Virus record (IMG/VR): IMGVR_UViG_3300042448_000367 | Span: 1 to 31,408 of that record | Reading direction: 5' to 3' (one strand) | DNA from: a virus | DNA: 31,408 nt | Shown here: positions 25,801 to 31,408 of the stretch, one piece after another | Layout: every line of letters starts with the position of its first letter | Position numbering within the stretch: the stretch's first letter is position 1 | Program-made: the position numbers and the translations under genes | The notes under the pieces: generated by a model | Databases searched by the model: none | Told to the model about the DNA's origin: nothing | The model's input: the letters and a program-made list of their open reading frames with translations, nothing else

Positions 25801-25943
25801 GTGGAATGATGAGTGGGTCAGCAAGCGATAATAGTTCATCTTATAACTTTAACTTTAACGGAGCAGGTATGGACATGGTTATGAGCCATGTTAATAAGGC
25901 TGTTGGTGGTAGAATTAGTAGTAATTCTAGGAGAATCGGTTAA
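16878..25943 (+). CDS. Tape measure protein with ADP-ribosyltransferase-like and M23 peptidase domains
   Basis: The 3021-residue protein sets tail length and reaches the host envelope at ejection. Residues about 100-540 are TP901-type tape measure sequence (QWAGRQITVGLTVPLTIYG, then LAADLAATGLEGQKL). A hydrophobic stretch lies near 545-565. A VPAMLEPGEYVVN motif occurs at about 684-696 and again at about 2660 and 2907. GGR hinges at 721, 990, 1249 and 1469 bound inserted modules; the first two resemble ADP-ribosyltransferases (Arg842, Ser886, Glu958/Glu960; Arg1065, Ser1109, Glu1217). Residues about 2310-2495 are coiled coil. An M23 peptidase domain follows near 2705-2820 with His2726, Asp2730, His2775, His2806 and His2808. 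The gene overlaps the chaperone frame by 8 bases, and its own ribosome site is weak, so coupling is likely. Confidence 0.93.
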   Translation: MANINAQFNYSANFGPVIGQMQKLSAEANILNNTLQNLDKQAVGLKGSLASSFASDLGKIGGWNAKMVEMTDSVDNFGQSLLKQKLTLKEYAREAIGAFTTSSNAHKLAVREVARGMSQLVTLGKGMDGKQMGMMITPATINMKDFNTQLAVSRKQWAIFNNLVQDGTTHLINFGKNTQWAGRQITVGLTVPLTIYGNMVSKIFREVDAELTRFQKVYGADLSGTSEKTSNQMVNDVRNIAVEFSKSFGIAAKETASLAADLAATGLEGQKLLGALRETTRLAVLGDVSNQDAMKTTLSLQNAFKMSTDELAQSVNFLNAVENQTSLSLEDLTTAIPKAGPVIKALGGDVKDLSLLMVALKEGGISAGEGANAIKSGMASLINPTKQASLTAKQYGIDIESIVQANRGQLLPTIMEFQRQLQLLDDFGKAQLIEQIFGKYQFARMSALFDNLNANASQTNAVLGLMGKSNRELAATAYSEMNTLMNSASKRFERAVEGIKAQFLTIGQSITSSITPILEGLTGKIGKAIEFFQNLPKPVKSFIKVATGLTAVAGPIIMMVGIFSNFMGYVSKGAMGIFNLGRRMAGIPVEKFEMLTDTQLLAQKATHELANAFDSERSSVEKLNIALGLYKRNLADAISLNPAFINSQVAAIQNTAPASTVPTTTQLQKGGSAWVPGQGDGDKVPAMLEPGEYVVNKKAASQNSALLDDINFRQAPRFQMGGRMPGYADQSFIGPKPQISYNVQGTYMPGGYTPFSDYPFASIESAEAFQATNPRKWGGRSSRITRDINDPQQKAYADWIEGHNTNQFRTGTGVMKRMDMAGHREQMLNSMGPISQNIPLYRGTVLREKGANEFSGVGARELLMYIKHGMFDKAMGKKIQWSDMQSFSSNPNIASYNKFIESWTNPSNTNSKKAADRQLESMSMLPVVFRLANAKGQNGFNISSKAMVQEVMGKPVNEKEWVLNNPSGTISGIRQDIGTKNYIVDLMQNGGRVQSHADESFRAPFQKTDKEYETVYKWIGGELDYFRRRKNVKGRWTDSEKFDAERYQQLLSIMRSVPEGTRMMRGSLLNPGMSGEMSKESQLAMLTAIQTGDYGSLYGMDISFSDFASFASDFMGPAYGPRGMKGGVSRFSAAAYRKLYRGVHNRDTEKGRFFDDIERSRATGKESKYGSSPVIYDFTAGPNTQGRDISMGDPSTGAPYPKYRDSWVKEVPDEINEILTYGAQGTITGVSSDLQSRQPIIHMQGKQMGGRIKSAAGGMAFAHIVPPAKTPSGLGIQTLPFGLTIPSAMNRLLASSSVEKNSLLKSFASPIAEDKMSSLLGIYGEKDPQGTSESIRGSLISKLVNTKGPLSDEKIYQTSMRIPMLKNKYNEYLKSGKLYDVRSRISGEKLSSAGWALVEEKDGVKTFSKNGKKVYYGKRKGQSWNTVWGEDGKSLSTDTQTRSIGKNTPFDVGQKLSWLEKDVLGYQSGGRVNGYASETTSWAKKAAAPKAYAGVLQGIPSWATRDAEYQAIVEALRAAGIPESDRLASYYIQDVLAHINPSTTNANGVYEKVWAAANLMKDSQVYNVFLETLNSRKDIGGLLNPSTVSRVAAASGMSTSVVQAELTKMADGVHPNTANGARVMMTLARMFPSRTSPGMPIAVAAGMGARLQGDFYNTLGQRALPSNLPNITVRSYDPKNAGAPTSAGQGSKVSSSGIIMPSGAIRPSMVMPNIQSLRSNAGGTGSKATVKVDAMGNVLSNSIDDMVVNTVTGETIAVSSRELLAIGPNGGIAGVTSPGDEARGNIVHPVGTALMRGKKYQNQRLQNFEARTGRFAAYNESQRNKMVSTQDGMTEPVYDQPIARGGMDQFGGRMMMMVGAVDQMRFAMNQFTSETSNGTSKWVASMNLALTATQMLGQETGQRLMERGSQLSQGSGGPLSRGMGMAMSGLGKAANFLGNPIMQIGLQVAIMGVNKAIEQYQKQMAKAREAGNGAFKEPTEAAKLLGIELKSLTADTERYAKFAETAFGSQGRGAYDKAFAEAIKTDYADFLTILSEMQNKQEQMNQLVNVYGNLVQRGMDPKVALELTAEIARQGQAMSAFNEIQSSFSLKDTVGDVMKMQTDALESQIDLLNQRNEAASGNSDGAQALKKDALADFLGLSDSGIEGLLRKNISGEGFAGMFAKVLISEKSKEQVAAQIGATLKASFAIAAQDPIASNEAVDAIVANFKNADTEKINTEIGKIAEEVGYGDLSSIGLFIDTDSFTALGTESQTLFLNALKSGLAPELDKMLADGELSSEEESALKKKVLEAQALMKIDVEVDLQLDQTTKQLQAVQEEITKVFDISLRAKDAEIEAENKRHDNALKNLDKEAQRINDKKDLLQKNTEYYLKELEREKQAEDYYANQRQTSLQGLSAISQGDVFGFIGAQMKAASDSDQFGRDRSLAAIQETADKEQEKLDNALKAIDLRRQAEDARHQAELDNINKEIEELNKKKAATTGDLQEAIKLLEEAKALQPSSDPTDQKVYNEKIARASQLAGSAIDQAKAAAGFVDKTGLPEDLQKEMDTAQQKTGEALNNFYRDTDTAMQYIANGGEGGWELVLGGMSDATKKIFDGVAESLNIDAQSQEFIEAARFMGMAINSGTTVTPGGNRLDVDSSNPLLRASGGPVSGPGGPKDDSIPARLSNGEYVIQASAVKKFGTDTFDQLNNGEPISYFAEGGFVMPTRSGENRGNFGRKGPLWSLGYHTGLDFAGVEGTDILSVGGGIVESVNAHGGAYGNHIVIRHRKDLISLYAHLSKVLVGTGTQVSAGQHIGEMGSTGNSTGPHLHLEMGPGIYRNAGNPLSYLSGSGLVGGQEIAMQLAQTVQKNNQNQTKAYAPVVSSLQGMFGLGAVSSSPQAIAAAIDYGKNNYAAGGAVFGPGSATSDSIPAMLSNGEYVVNAASVKKYGVGTMNSINAGKFAGGGFVGGTAPSAPKYNVPSAGGGMDVQPIAQMARGGMMSGSASDNSSSYNFNFNGAGMDMVMSHVNKAVGGRISSNSRRIG
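19230..19833 (+). other. ADP-ribosyltransferase-like domain 1 (inside the tape measure)
   Basis: Residues about 785-985. A helical lead-in (AYADWIEGHNTNQF, then RMDMAGHREQMLNS) precedes LYRGTVL with Arg842. MQSFSSNP follows with Ser886-Phe-Ser888, and NEKEWVLN with Glu958-Lys-Glu960. This is the R-S-E order of the arginine-directed ADP-ribosyltransferase class, with the ExE motif complete. Confidence 0.72.
19875..20613 (+). other. ADP-ribosyltransferase-like domain 2, partly degenerate
   Basis: Residues about 1000-1245. MMRGSLL holds Arg1065, FASFASDF holds Ser1109, and INEILTYG holds Glu1217. The Arg-to-Ser distance (44) and the Glu-to-GT distance (9) equal those of domain 1, but the first Glu of ExE is Ile here, and there are about 34 extra residues between Ser and Glu. 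It may have another target or be inactive. Confidence 0.52.
24990..25338 (+). other. M23 peptidase domain of the tape measure protein
   Basis: Residues about 2705-2820. YHTGLDF gives His2726 and Asp2730, LYAHLS gives His2775, and PHLHLE gives His2806 and His2808. The spacing fits LytM-type zinc endopeptidases, which cut peptidoglycan cross-bridges. It would open the wall during DNA entry. Confidence 0.88.
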
Positions 25944-25945
25944 CA

Positions 25946-26476
25946 ATGGCTTATGACGTACTTGATCAGTTGTATTTAAGACCCTCCCTAATCGTATGGT
26001 CTGACTCACAACCACTTATTGGAAGTGGTGATAATGCTGGAAAAGTTGACTTAGGAACAAATTATTTATATCTATCTGATAACAACAGGGCTGAGCTATC
26101 CGTATCTTTTGAGCGTATTGAATATAAGCAACGTATGATTAATGGAACAATGCGTTCTTATCACGTTGCAGATAAAAGAACATATGCTACTTCTTGGGAA
26201 AAGCTACCATCCAGAAAGTCCCTAGTTACTGAATATAATGCTTCTACAAGAAACAATTTTGGTGGTGGTCAAGAAATGCTTGACTGGTACAAAGACCATA
26301 CTGGTAGCTTTTGGATGACACTGGTATATGACGTAGACTCTTCTGTATCCACTTCAAACATAAAACAAAACATTGAGGTCGTGAATGTATTTTTTGGTGA
26401 TTTTTCATACAACGTAGTTGACAGAGGTAGAGATACCGACCTATGGAATATTAATCTCACACTGGTGGAAGCATAA
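25946..26476 (+). CDS. Distal tail / minor tail protein
   Basis: The 176-residue product follows the tape measure gene, the usual place for the distal tail protein that caps the tube and connects the baseplate hub. It has strands and loops with YLYLSDNNRAELSVSFERIEYKQRM, GTMRSYHVADKRTYATSWEKLPS and a C-terminal DLWNINLTLVEA strand, the way tube-like beta-sandwich proteins end. AGGAGA at 25929-25934 lies 11 bases before the ATG. Its stop overlaps the next ATG as TAATG. The role is inferred from order and pattern. Confidence 0.6.
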   Translation: MAYDVLDQLYLRPSLIVWSDSQPLIGSGDNAGKVDLGTNYLYLSDNNRAELSVSFERIEYKQRMINGTMRSYHVADKRTYATSWEKLPSRKSLVTEYNASTRNNFGGGQEMLDWYKDHTGSFWMTLVYDVDSSVSTSNIKQNIEVVNVFFGDFSYNVVDRGRDTDLWNINLTLVEA

Positions 26477-29400
26477 TGCTTAGCACAGGAAATAGCAACT
26501 TAGACGAATTAATTAAGAATGAGATTGCCTCAAAGGGAAGTCTTGATTCTGTTCATCAAGTTATTGCAGAATGGAATTACAATGCCTATACTGAAATGGA
26601 TAGCATTGGTTGTTTTACCACAAACGCTGTAGATTCAACATCATTTGATGACGGAACACAAACAGAAACATATACATCTGATGATAATACAAAGCTATAC
26701 GAACCAGACATTAAAAGAATTAAATATACTCCCCTTAAAGATATCTTTGGAATAAATAGACCAAATCCAGGAATTATTCATTCTGTTTATACTAGCCCAG
26801 CAAAAAATACTAAACAGCCTTTAAATGGTGATGCAGATCCATTAACTATTTCTAAAGTTTTTAATATGAGAACAGAAGATACCAGACTTTATCCTATGTC
26901 TAGAAACTCTCCTTATAGATACTGGAACTCTGCAAGAAAAGTAAATAAGGTCTTGGTTGGTGTTTCTGCATCAGATAATACTATAACTCACGCTGCACCG
27001 TTTGTTAAGTATAAGACTGAAATAAGTACCAACAAGATTGTTGTAAAGACTCAGAAGCATCTGGGGTACCCCTTGGCGTATCGTGTGGACATTCTAGTTG
27101 GAACAACTTGGTCTACAGCCTACGAAGCAACTGGAACGGCAAGATCAATTAGTTCTGTTACAGCAACACCAGTAAAACCATCAGATCCAACCAGAAACAT
27201 ATATTATAAGTTTACAATGTCATCTGGTCATGGAATCAAATATCTTGATGATGTTTTGCTTTCTAGAAATGGAGAGTTTTATACAGTATCAAAAGTTGAG
27301 GGAAATGATGTAACTTTTTATTCTCAAACACCAATTACTGGAATTGTTTCTGGAGATACCCTAACTGTTTCAAATATGTATGATGGAAAGCTTGACGCAT
27401 ATTATGATCCAGCAAATGGTGGGTCTTGGGGAAGATATACTCCATACCTATACAATGCAGATGAAAAAACTGTTACCGATTTTAGCACTACTAATACTCA
27501 AACCAAAAAAATTAAGGGGGTTAGGTTTGTTGTAACAAAGATGTCTAACCCAAACATACCTCTAGAAGTAATTGAGCTAAGTCCAAGACTAGTTGCAGAT
27601 ATTACAAATAGTGTAGTAGGATTTGATGTTAATTCTTCAATTGGTCAGTCTCAGTATGGTTTGCCAGTTGGAACAATTATTTCTTCTAATGGATCTTTAA
27701 AGCTATCTAACACTGAAAGATTTTTTAATAAGAACAATTCTAACTCCATCCTAAAGGATATCTTAAGACCAAATGTTCAGATTAAGCTTTTCCAGAAAAT
27801 GAATGTAACGGGAATTGATTATCGCTTCCCTCTAAAGGTTATGTATACTGGAATGTGGAATGAATCACCAGACTTCCAGGTCGATACTCAGCTAGAAGAT
27901 TATTTTAAGTTTTTCAAAGAAATGTCTGCACCAGACTTAATGGTTGCAAATGAAACTGGAGTACCAACATCTGTTGCAATACTTATGCTTTTAGACAATA
28001 TTGGATTTAATGCCTATAAGTTTCAAAAGACAAATACTGAGGCAGATCAGGAAGATGTAGTTTTAGATTATTTTTATTCCAAAAAAGAACAGTCTGTAAT
28101 GGAAGTTCTAGAAGCCATTGCTGTATCTACTCAAACATCTATCTATATTGATTATGACAGCTATGCAGACAATGAAGTTATTGCAATGACAAAAGAAAGA
28201 ATGCTTGCTGCAAAGGAAAATAAAGATTTTTGGCTAAGTGGAAATGATGGATCATTTACAAAGGATGTAGATTTTTTTGGTGGTGCAGTAAACGAAGTAA
28301 CCTTTATATCTAACGTAGCATCCTTTCAAGAAAACATTGAGCCTCCAGTTACAGACATTAACATTAAGTATGCTGGTATTGGTATTGAAAAGATGGGCTT
28401 CTCGCTTCAGGATATGGATGAAGATAAAAGAAAAGAAGTTCTTGAGGGACCAACTGGAGCTGCTTCTGTTGCAAATAGAGATTTAAGGTATACCCCAGAT
28501 ATTGTTTGGAAGCCAACAACAAATAAAGAAAACTCTGAAAATTACCTAGCTGCAGCATCCCTTGTTTCTGACATGTCTGCAACAAGACCAAAAGATGCAT
28601 TTGCTAATATAACTAAAGACGCAACTAGCAAGTATGAGGCTATTAGAAAGTTTTATGATCAAAATCAATCTGTTATGTCAATGTTCCTAGATAGAGAATT
28701 AATTAATACTTTTATAAACTCTTATCAGGGATACATTATGGTAGACACAGAGCTAGTAAGGTATGAGGGAATTAGATTCTTGATATTTGATCCAGTTTCT
28801 AAAAAGTCTTCTAGAAAAATATTGTTTTCAAAAGAAGAGTATGCCTTTGAAAGATCTAGGGTTGGTCAAGGCGGAAGCATAGAGCCAGACTCATTGGTAG
28901 TGTATATTGAAACAAGGCAACAGGATTTAACTGGAACACAGAAACGTTTTACCGTAATATCTGATGGTAGAGGTCAAAAGAATACAAAGATTGTTTATCA
29001 TAAGGGAACAAACACTGCCCAGTCATTTTTTACTAGAAACCCACAATGGTCAAAGTTTGGTGGTCAGCTATATGACAAAAAAATTGCTACAGACATTATT
29101 GCTGCAGTTAAAGCAGACAACATTGTTGACACACAGATAAGTAACGATAGTGTTGGTGAGTCAGGATCAATAAAGGTTCCAGTTGGATACTTAAAGGTTA
29201 CAGCACCACCATCTAGTTTATCTGGAAGAGAAAAGAGTGGAATTAAAGAGGCAACTAGCGTAAGGCTAGGTGTGCCAATGAACAGTTCTTCAGAACAAAT
29301 AATCACAGGAATTGTTAGAGACGTTGGTGCTCCAGTTAGAAAAATTGGAACAAGAATGAGATTAGTTTCAAGTGTTCCTAAAAACGTTGAGGCTGGAGAA

Positions 29401-30636
29401 AAACTTATTAAAGAAGGAATTATTGCTGGAATTGGATGGAACATAACTGCTACCACCAATGATTTCTCTGGATATATTGTTGAGGTAGAAGAGGTTGGAA
29501 CTATTGATGCTGCTTCTATTTTAGATGCAAAGTATAGAAACTTAAGGTTCTACAGAGTTAATCCAAACAATAGTATTACATTTTTTGGAAATGCTTGGGT
29601 GAATGTTTCTGGAACGCCTAATGAAAAAATTGATTTTAATGCTGCACTTTCAGATGCAAGACAGAATGGAAAAGCTTATGCTCAAATATTTGATTTAGAA
29701 GTAACAATGAGAAGGCAGGGTGGAAAAGTTTACTATGAAGTTATTTGGGAAAATCAGGTAGTTGTAGAAGCAGAAGAAAATGTTTCAAGTATTCTTCCAG
29801 AAAGACAAAACGTTGCATTAATAACAAGAGGTCCTTCTGCAGCAATCTATGAATATGTTTATGCCTTCTCAAGTCCAGACGACATAGTAGTTCCTGACTC
29901 AGCATCATATGTTACAAAAAATCTAAATACATCTGCATCACAGTTAGCTTCTAGAGGCTTGATGCCAGATATTGTAAAGGTCAATACTGATTCGGATAAA
30001 GCTTATGAACTTAAGGGAATATTTGAAGACTTTGGAAAGATGGCAAGAGAGGTTAAGAAGTTTGATGTTCGTTACCAATACCCATCACTCAATCCGAAGC
30101 TAATCAGCCTTGCTGACTATAATCCAAACTATTATGTTTCAGACTTTACAACATCTTCTTTTGGTTCTTCGTTTTGGCTTTACAATACCGCAAGTGGTCC
30201 TATTCAGATTGACGAGTCTACCTTTACACCGCTTTGGGTTTCTGCATATGCGTTAAAGGAAATTATGGGTGGTACATTGCAGTCTAGTAAGTATATTGAA
30301 ACTTCACAAGAAGATAAAATATTAAACGATAGTTTTGATATTAATAGGCAGACTTACGGAAAACAAGAAATAAGTCTTGCTGGAGAATATATAAATAACT
30401 TGGATCAGGCAAGAAAACTTGCTGACTGGGTTGTATCTAATGTTTCCAAAGAAAGAAAAACAATTAGTATTGGTGTTTTCCCAATACCGCTACTTGAGCT
30501 TGGAGATAAGGTTGGTCTTTTATATAGCGATAAGCTTTATAATGATAGTAACAAGTGTTATACAGTAACCTCTATATCTCATTCAATCAATCAAAGTGGT
30601 CCTCAAATGACTCTAGAAGTTAAGGAGTGTGTCTAA
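26476..30636 (+). CDS. Large baseplate hub / minor tail protein
   Basis: This 1386-residue protein overlaps its upstream neighbour by one base. Two parts stand out. Residues about 960-1150 look like a concanavalin-A-like domain (SITFFGNAWVNVSG, AQIFDLEVTMRRQGGKVYYEVIWENQ, NVALITRG). The last 100 or so residues (EYINNLDQARKLADWVVSNVS, ISIGVFPIPLLELGDKVGLLYSD, YTVTSISHSINQSGPQMTLEVKE) match the C-terminal hub pattern of gp27-like/Gp37-like tail proteins of Gram-positive phages. The hub closes the tube end and may hold sugar-binding domains. No lytic motif is seen. AAGGAG near its end serves the next gene. Confidence 0.68.
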   Translation: MLSTGNSNLDELIKNEIASKGSLDSVHQVIAEWNYNAYTEMDSIGCFTTNAVDSTSFDDGTQTETYTSDDNTKLYEPDIKRIKYTPLKDIFGINRPNPGIIHSVYTSPAKNTKQPLNGDADPLTISKVFNMRTEDTRLYPMSRNSPYRYWNSARKVNKVLVGVSASDNTITHAAPFVKYKTEISTNKIVVKTQKHLGYPLAYRVDILVGTTWSTAYEATGTARSISSVTATPVKPSDPTRNIYYKFTMSSGHGIKYLDDVLLSRNGEFYTVSKVEGNDVTFYSQTPITGIVSGDTLTVSNMYDGKLDAYYDPANGGSWGRYTPYLYNADEKTVTDFSTTNTQTKKIKGVRFVVTKMSNPNIPLEVIELSPRLVADITNSVVGFDVNSSIGQSQYGLPVGTIISSNGSLKLSNTERFFNKNNSNSILKDILRPNVQIKLFQKMNVTGIDYRFPLKVMYTGMWNESPDFQVDTQLEDYFKFFKEMSAPDLMVANETGVPTSVAILMLLDNIGFNAYKFQKTNTEADQEDVVLDYFYSKKEQSVMEVLEAIAVSTQTSIYIDYDSYADNEVIAMTKERMLAAKENKDFWLSGNDGSFTKDVDFFGGAVNEVTFISNVASFQENIEPPVTDINIKYAGIGIEKMGFSLQDMDEDKRKEVLEGPTGAASVANRDLRYTPDIVWKPTTNKENSENYLAAASLVSDMSATRPKDAFANITKDATSKYEAIRKFYDQNQSVMSMFLDRELINTFINSYQGYIMVDTELVRYEGIRFLIFDPVSKKSSRKILFSKEEYAFERSRVGQGGSIEPDSLVVYIETRQQDLTGTQKRFTVISDGRGQKNTKIVYHKGTNTAQSFFTRNPQWSKFGGQLYDKKIATDIIAAVKADNIVDTQISNDSVGESGSIKVPVGYLKVTAPPSSLSGREKSGIKEATSVRLGVPMNSSSEQIITGIVRDVGAPVRKIGTRMRLVSSVPKNVEAGEKLIKEGIIAGIGWNITATTNDFSGYIVEVEEVGTIDAASILDAKYRNLRFYRVNPNNSITFFGNAWVNVSGTPNEKIDFNAALSDARQNGKAYAQIFDLEVTMRRQGGKVYYEVIWENQVVVEAEENVSSILPERQNVALITRGPSAAIYEYVYAFSSPDDIVVPDSASYVTKNLNTSASQLASRGLMPDIVKVNTDSDKAYELKGIFEDFGKMAREVKKFDVRYQYPSLNPKLISLADYNPNYYVSDFTTSSFGSSFWLYNTASGPIQIDESTFTPLWVSAYALKEIMGGTLQSSKYIETSQEDKILNDSFDINRQTYGKQEISLAGEYINNLDQARKLADWVVSNVSKERKTISIGVFPIPLLELGDKVGLLYSDKLYNDSNKCYTVTSISHSINQSGPQMTLEVKECV

Positions 30637-31408
30637 TGAAAGAAACCAATGATAGTGGAGTTGGTCAAGTAGGAACTGGTGCAAAATCTGAATATCAATT
30701 TTATCAAAACGTTGCAAATGGAGTAACACCATATGCCAATTTAATTCCAGCAGAAAAAACTCTTTACTCTGTTCTTCAGCAAAAAGTTGCCTATGGTGGT
30801 CTAAAGTCCTTGAACACAAAAGCCCTACAGTCAATAGGTCAGGTATTTGACAAGAAAAACTCTTTTGCCTATCAATCAACTGGAGAAAGGATAAATCCAG
30901 TAATTGTGAGTTCTATGCAAGAAGCACAACAAAGAGTCGGTTCTGCAAGATTAGTTGACACTGATCATGGAAATAACTCAAAGCTTCCATCTGGTCTGTT
31001 CCGTGATACTGGACAAAACAGATACTATCTTGTTCTTCAAAAAACAAAGCCAAAACCATTTTCATCTCCTATTGTTGGAGCAAGTCCTACATTTACGGCA
31101 CCAGTTATTCCCACTACACAGGCTCCAACTCAGGGTCCTGGCGGAACAAGTTTTCCAAAAGCTCAAACTCAAAAAGCACCAGATGCAGACCTAATCTTTA
31201 ATTCTCCAGATTACAAGGCAACATATGAAGAAGTCATTAGGGAAATGTCTCTTTCCTTAATTATGGCAGGAGATGACATAATTTCTAAGTATAACTATGA
31301 AAGCATTGACTCTATTCCAGACATTGACATTGAAATTAAAATTGCAGGTGGAGAATACTTGAATGCAAAAGAAGTAATTGACAAAGGATTGGGAGGTGAA
31401 TTATTACA
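30636..31408 (+). CDS. Baseplate/minor tail protein, 3' truncated by the window edge
   Basis: An open frame starts at ATG 30636 (overlapping the upstream TAA, with AAGGAG at 30622-30627 eight bases before) and runs without a stop to the window end: 257 complete codons. The sequence is soluble: a polar start (NDSGVGQVGTGAKSEYQFYQ), an SGLFRDTGQNRYYLVLQ strand, a Pro/Thr/Ala/Gln linker near residues 140-180 and a further helical and beta region. I do not recognise the family. Coupling to the hub gene points to a tail-tip or baseplate part. Function is otherwise unknown. Confidence 0.75.
   Translation, partial: MKETNDSGVGQVGTGAKSEYQFYQNVANGVTPYANLIPAEKTLYSVLQQKVAYGGLKSLNTKALQSIGQVFDKKNSFAYQSTGERINPVIVSSMQEAQQRVGSARLVDTDHGNNSKLPSGLFRDTGQNRYYLVLQKTKPKPFSSPIVGASPTFTAPVIPTTQAPTQGPGGTSFPKAQTQKAPDADLIFNSPDYKATYEEVIREMSLSLIMAGDDIISKYNYESIDSIPDIDIEIKIAGGEYLNAKEVIDKGLGGELL

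Noticed and set aside
29064-29459. A 131-residue minus-strand frame inside the hub gene.
   Set aside because: Entirely within a well-supported plus-strand gene, hydrophobic shadow composition, no ribosome site or promoter.

Overview
The window is a contiguous piece of a tailed-phage (Caudoviricetes) genome, AT-rich by eye and almost wholly coding on the + strand. The order portal, HK97-type prohead protease, major capsid protein, connector genes, tail tube protein, frameshifted tail chaperone, very long tape measure and baseplate genes, with no sheath gene between tube and chaperone, indicates a long, non-contractile tail (siphovirus layout). The host cannot be read directly. TATAAT-like -10 boxes placed so that transcripts begin at or near the ATG, mixed with strong AGGAGG-type ribosome sites, suit a Gram-positive host; a low-GC actinobacterium is my best guess, as inference only.

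Layout. 1-1563: end of one tail-fibre-like gene, a second fibre/baseplate-like gene and a small beta-rich protein. 1546-1758: a small minus-strand gene with a Cys cluster, its putative promoter sharing its -35 region with the rightward promoter of a B12-dependent class II ribonucleotide reductase (1862-3799). 3815-7171: a large protein with concanavalin-A/LamG-like domains. 7190-12036: head module (small conserved-looking protein, portal, protease with an in-frame nested scaffold start, major capsid protein) closed by a strong terminator. 12119-16099: head-tail joining genes and the tail tube gene, closed by a second strong terminator. 16203-16885: tail assembly chaperones joined by a -1 frameshift (CCCAAAC followed by a hairpin). 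16878-25943: a 3021-residue tape measure protein. 25946-31408: distal tail and baseplate genes; the last runs off the window.

The most notable object is the tape measure protein. Between its N-terminal TP901-type region and its C-terminal M23 peptidase domain it carries consecutive globular modules bounded by GGR hinges. The first has the full Arg / Ser-Phe-Ser / Glu-x-Glu signature of an ADP-ribosyltransferase, and the second repeats the same spacing with a degraded first Glu. A virion tail protein that reaches the host at ejection and carries ADP-ribosyltransferase domains would be an unusual way to deliver an early takeover enzyme. Other notable points are the protease-Cys cluster-Tudor-like-scaffold fusion with an internal start, the reductase inside the structural block, the leaderless-looking starts, and the codon bias restricted to the two most abundant virion proteins. 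No terminase, tRNA, CRISPR array, integrase or insertion sequence was seen. There is no gene-free stretch above 300 bases.
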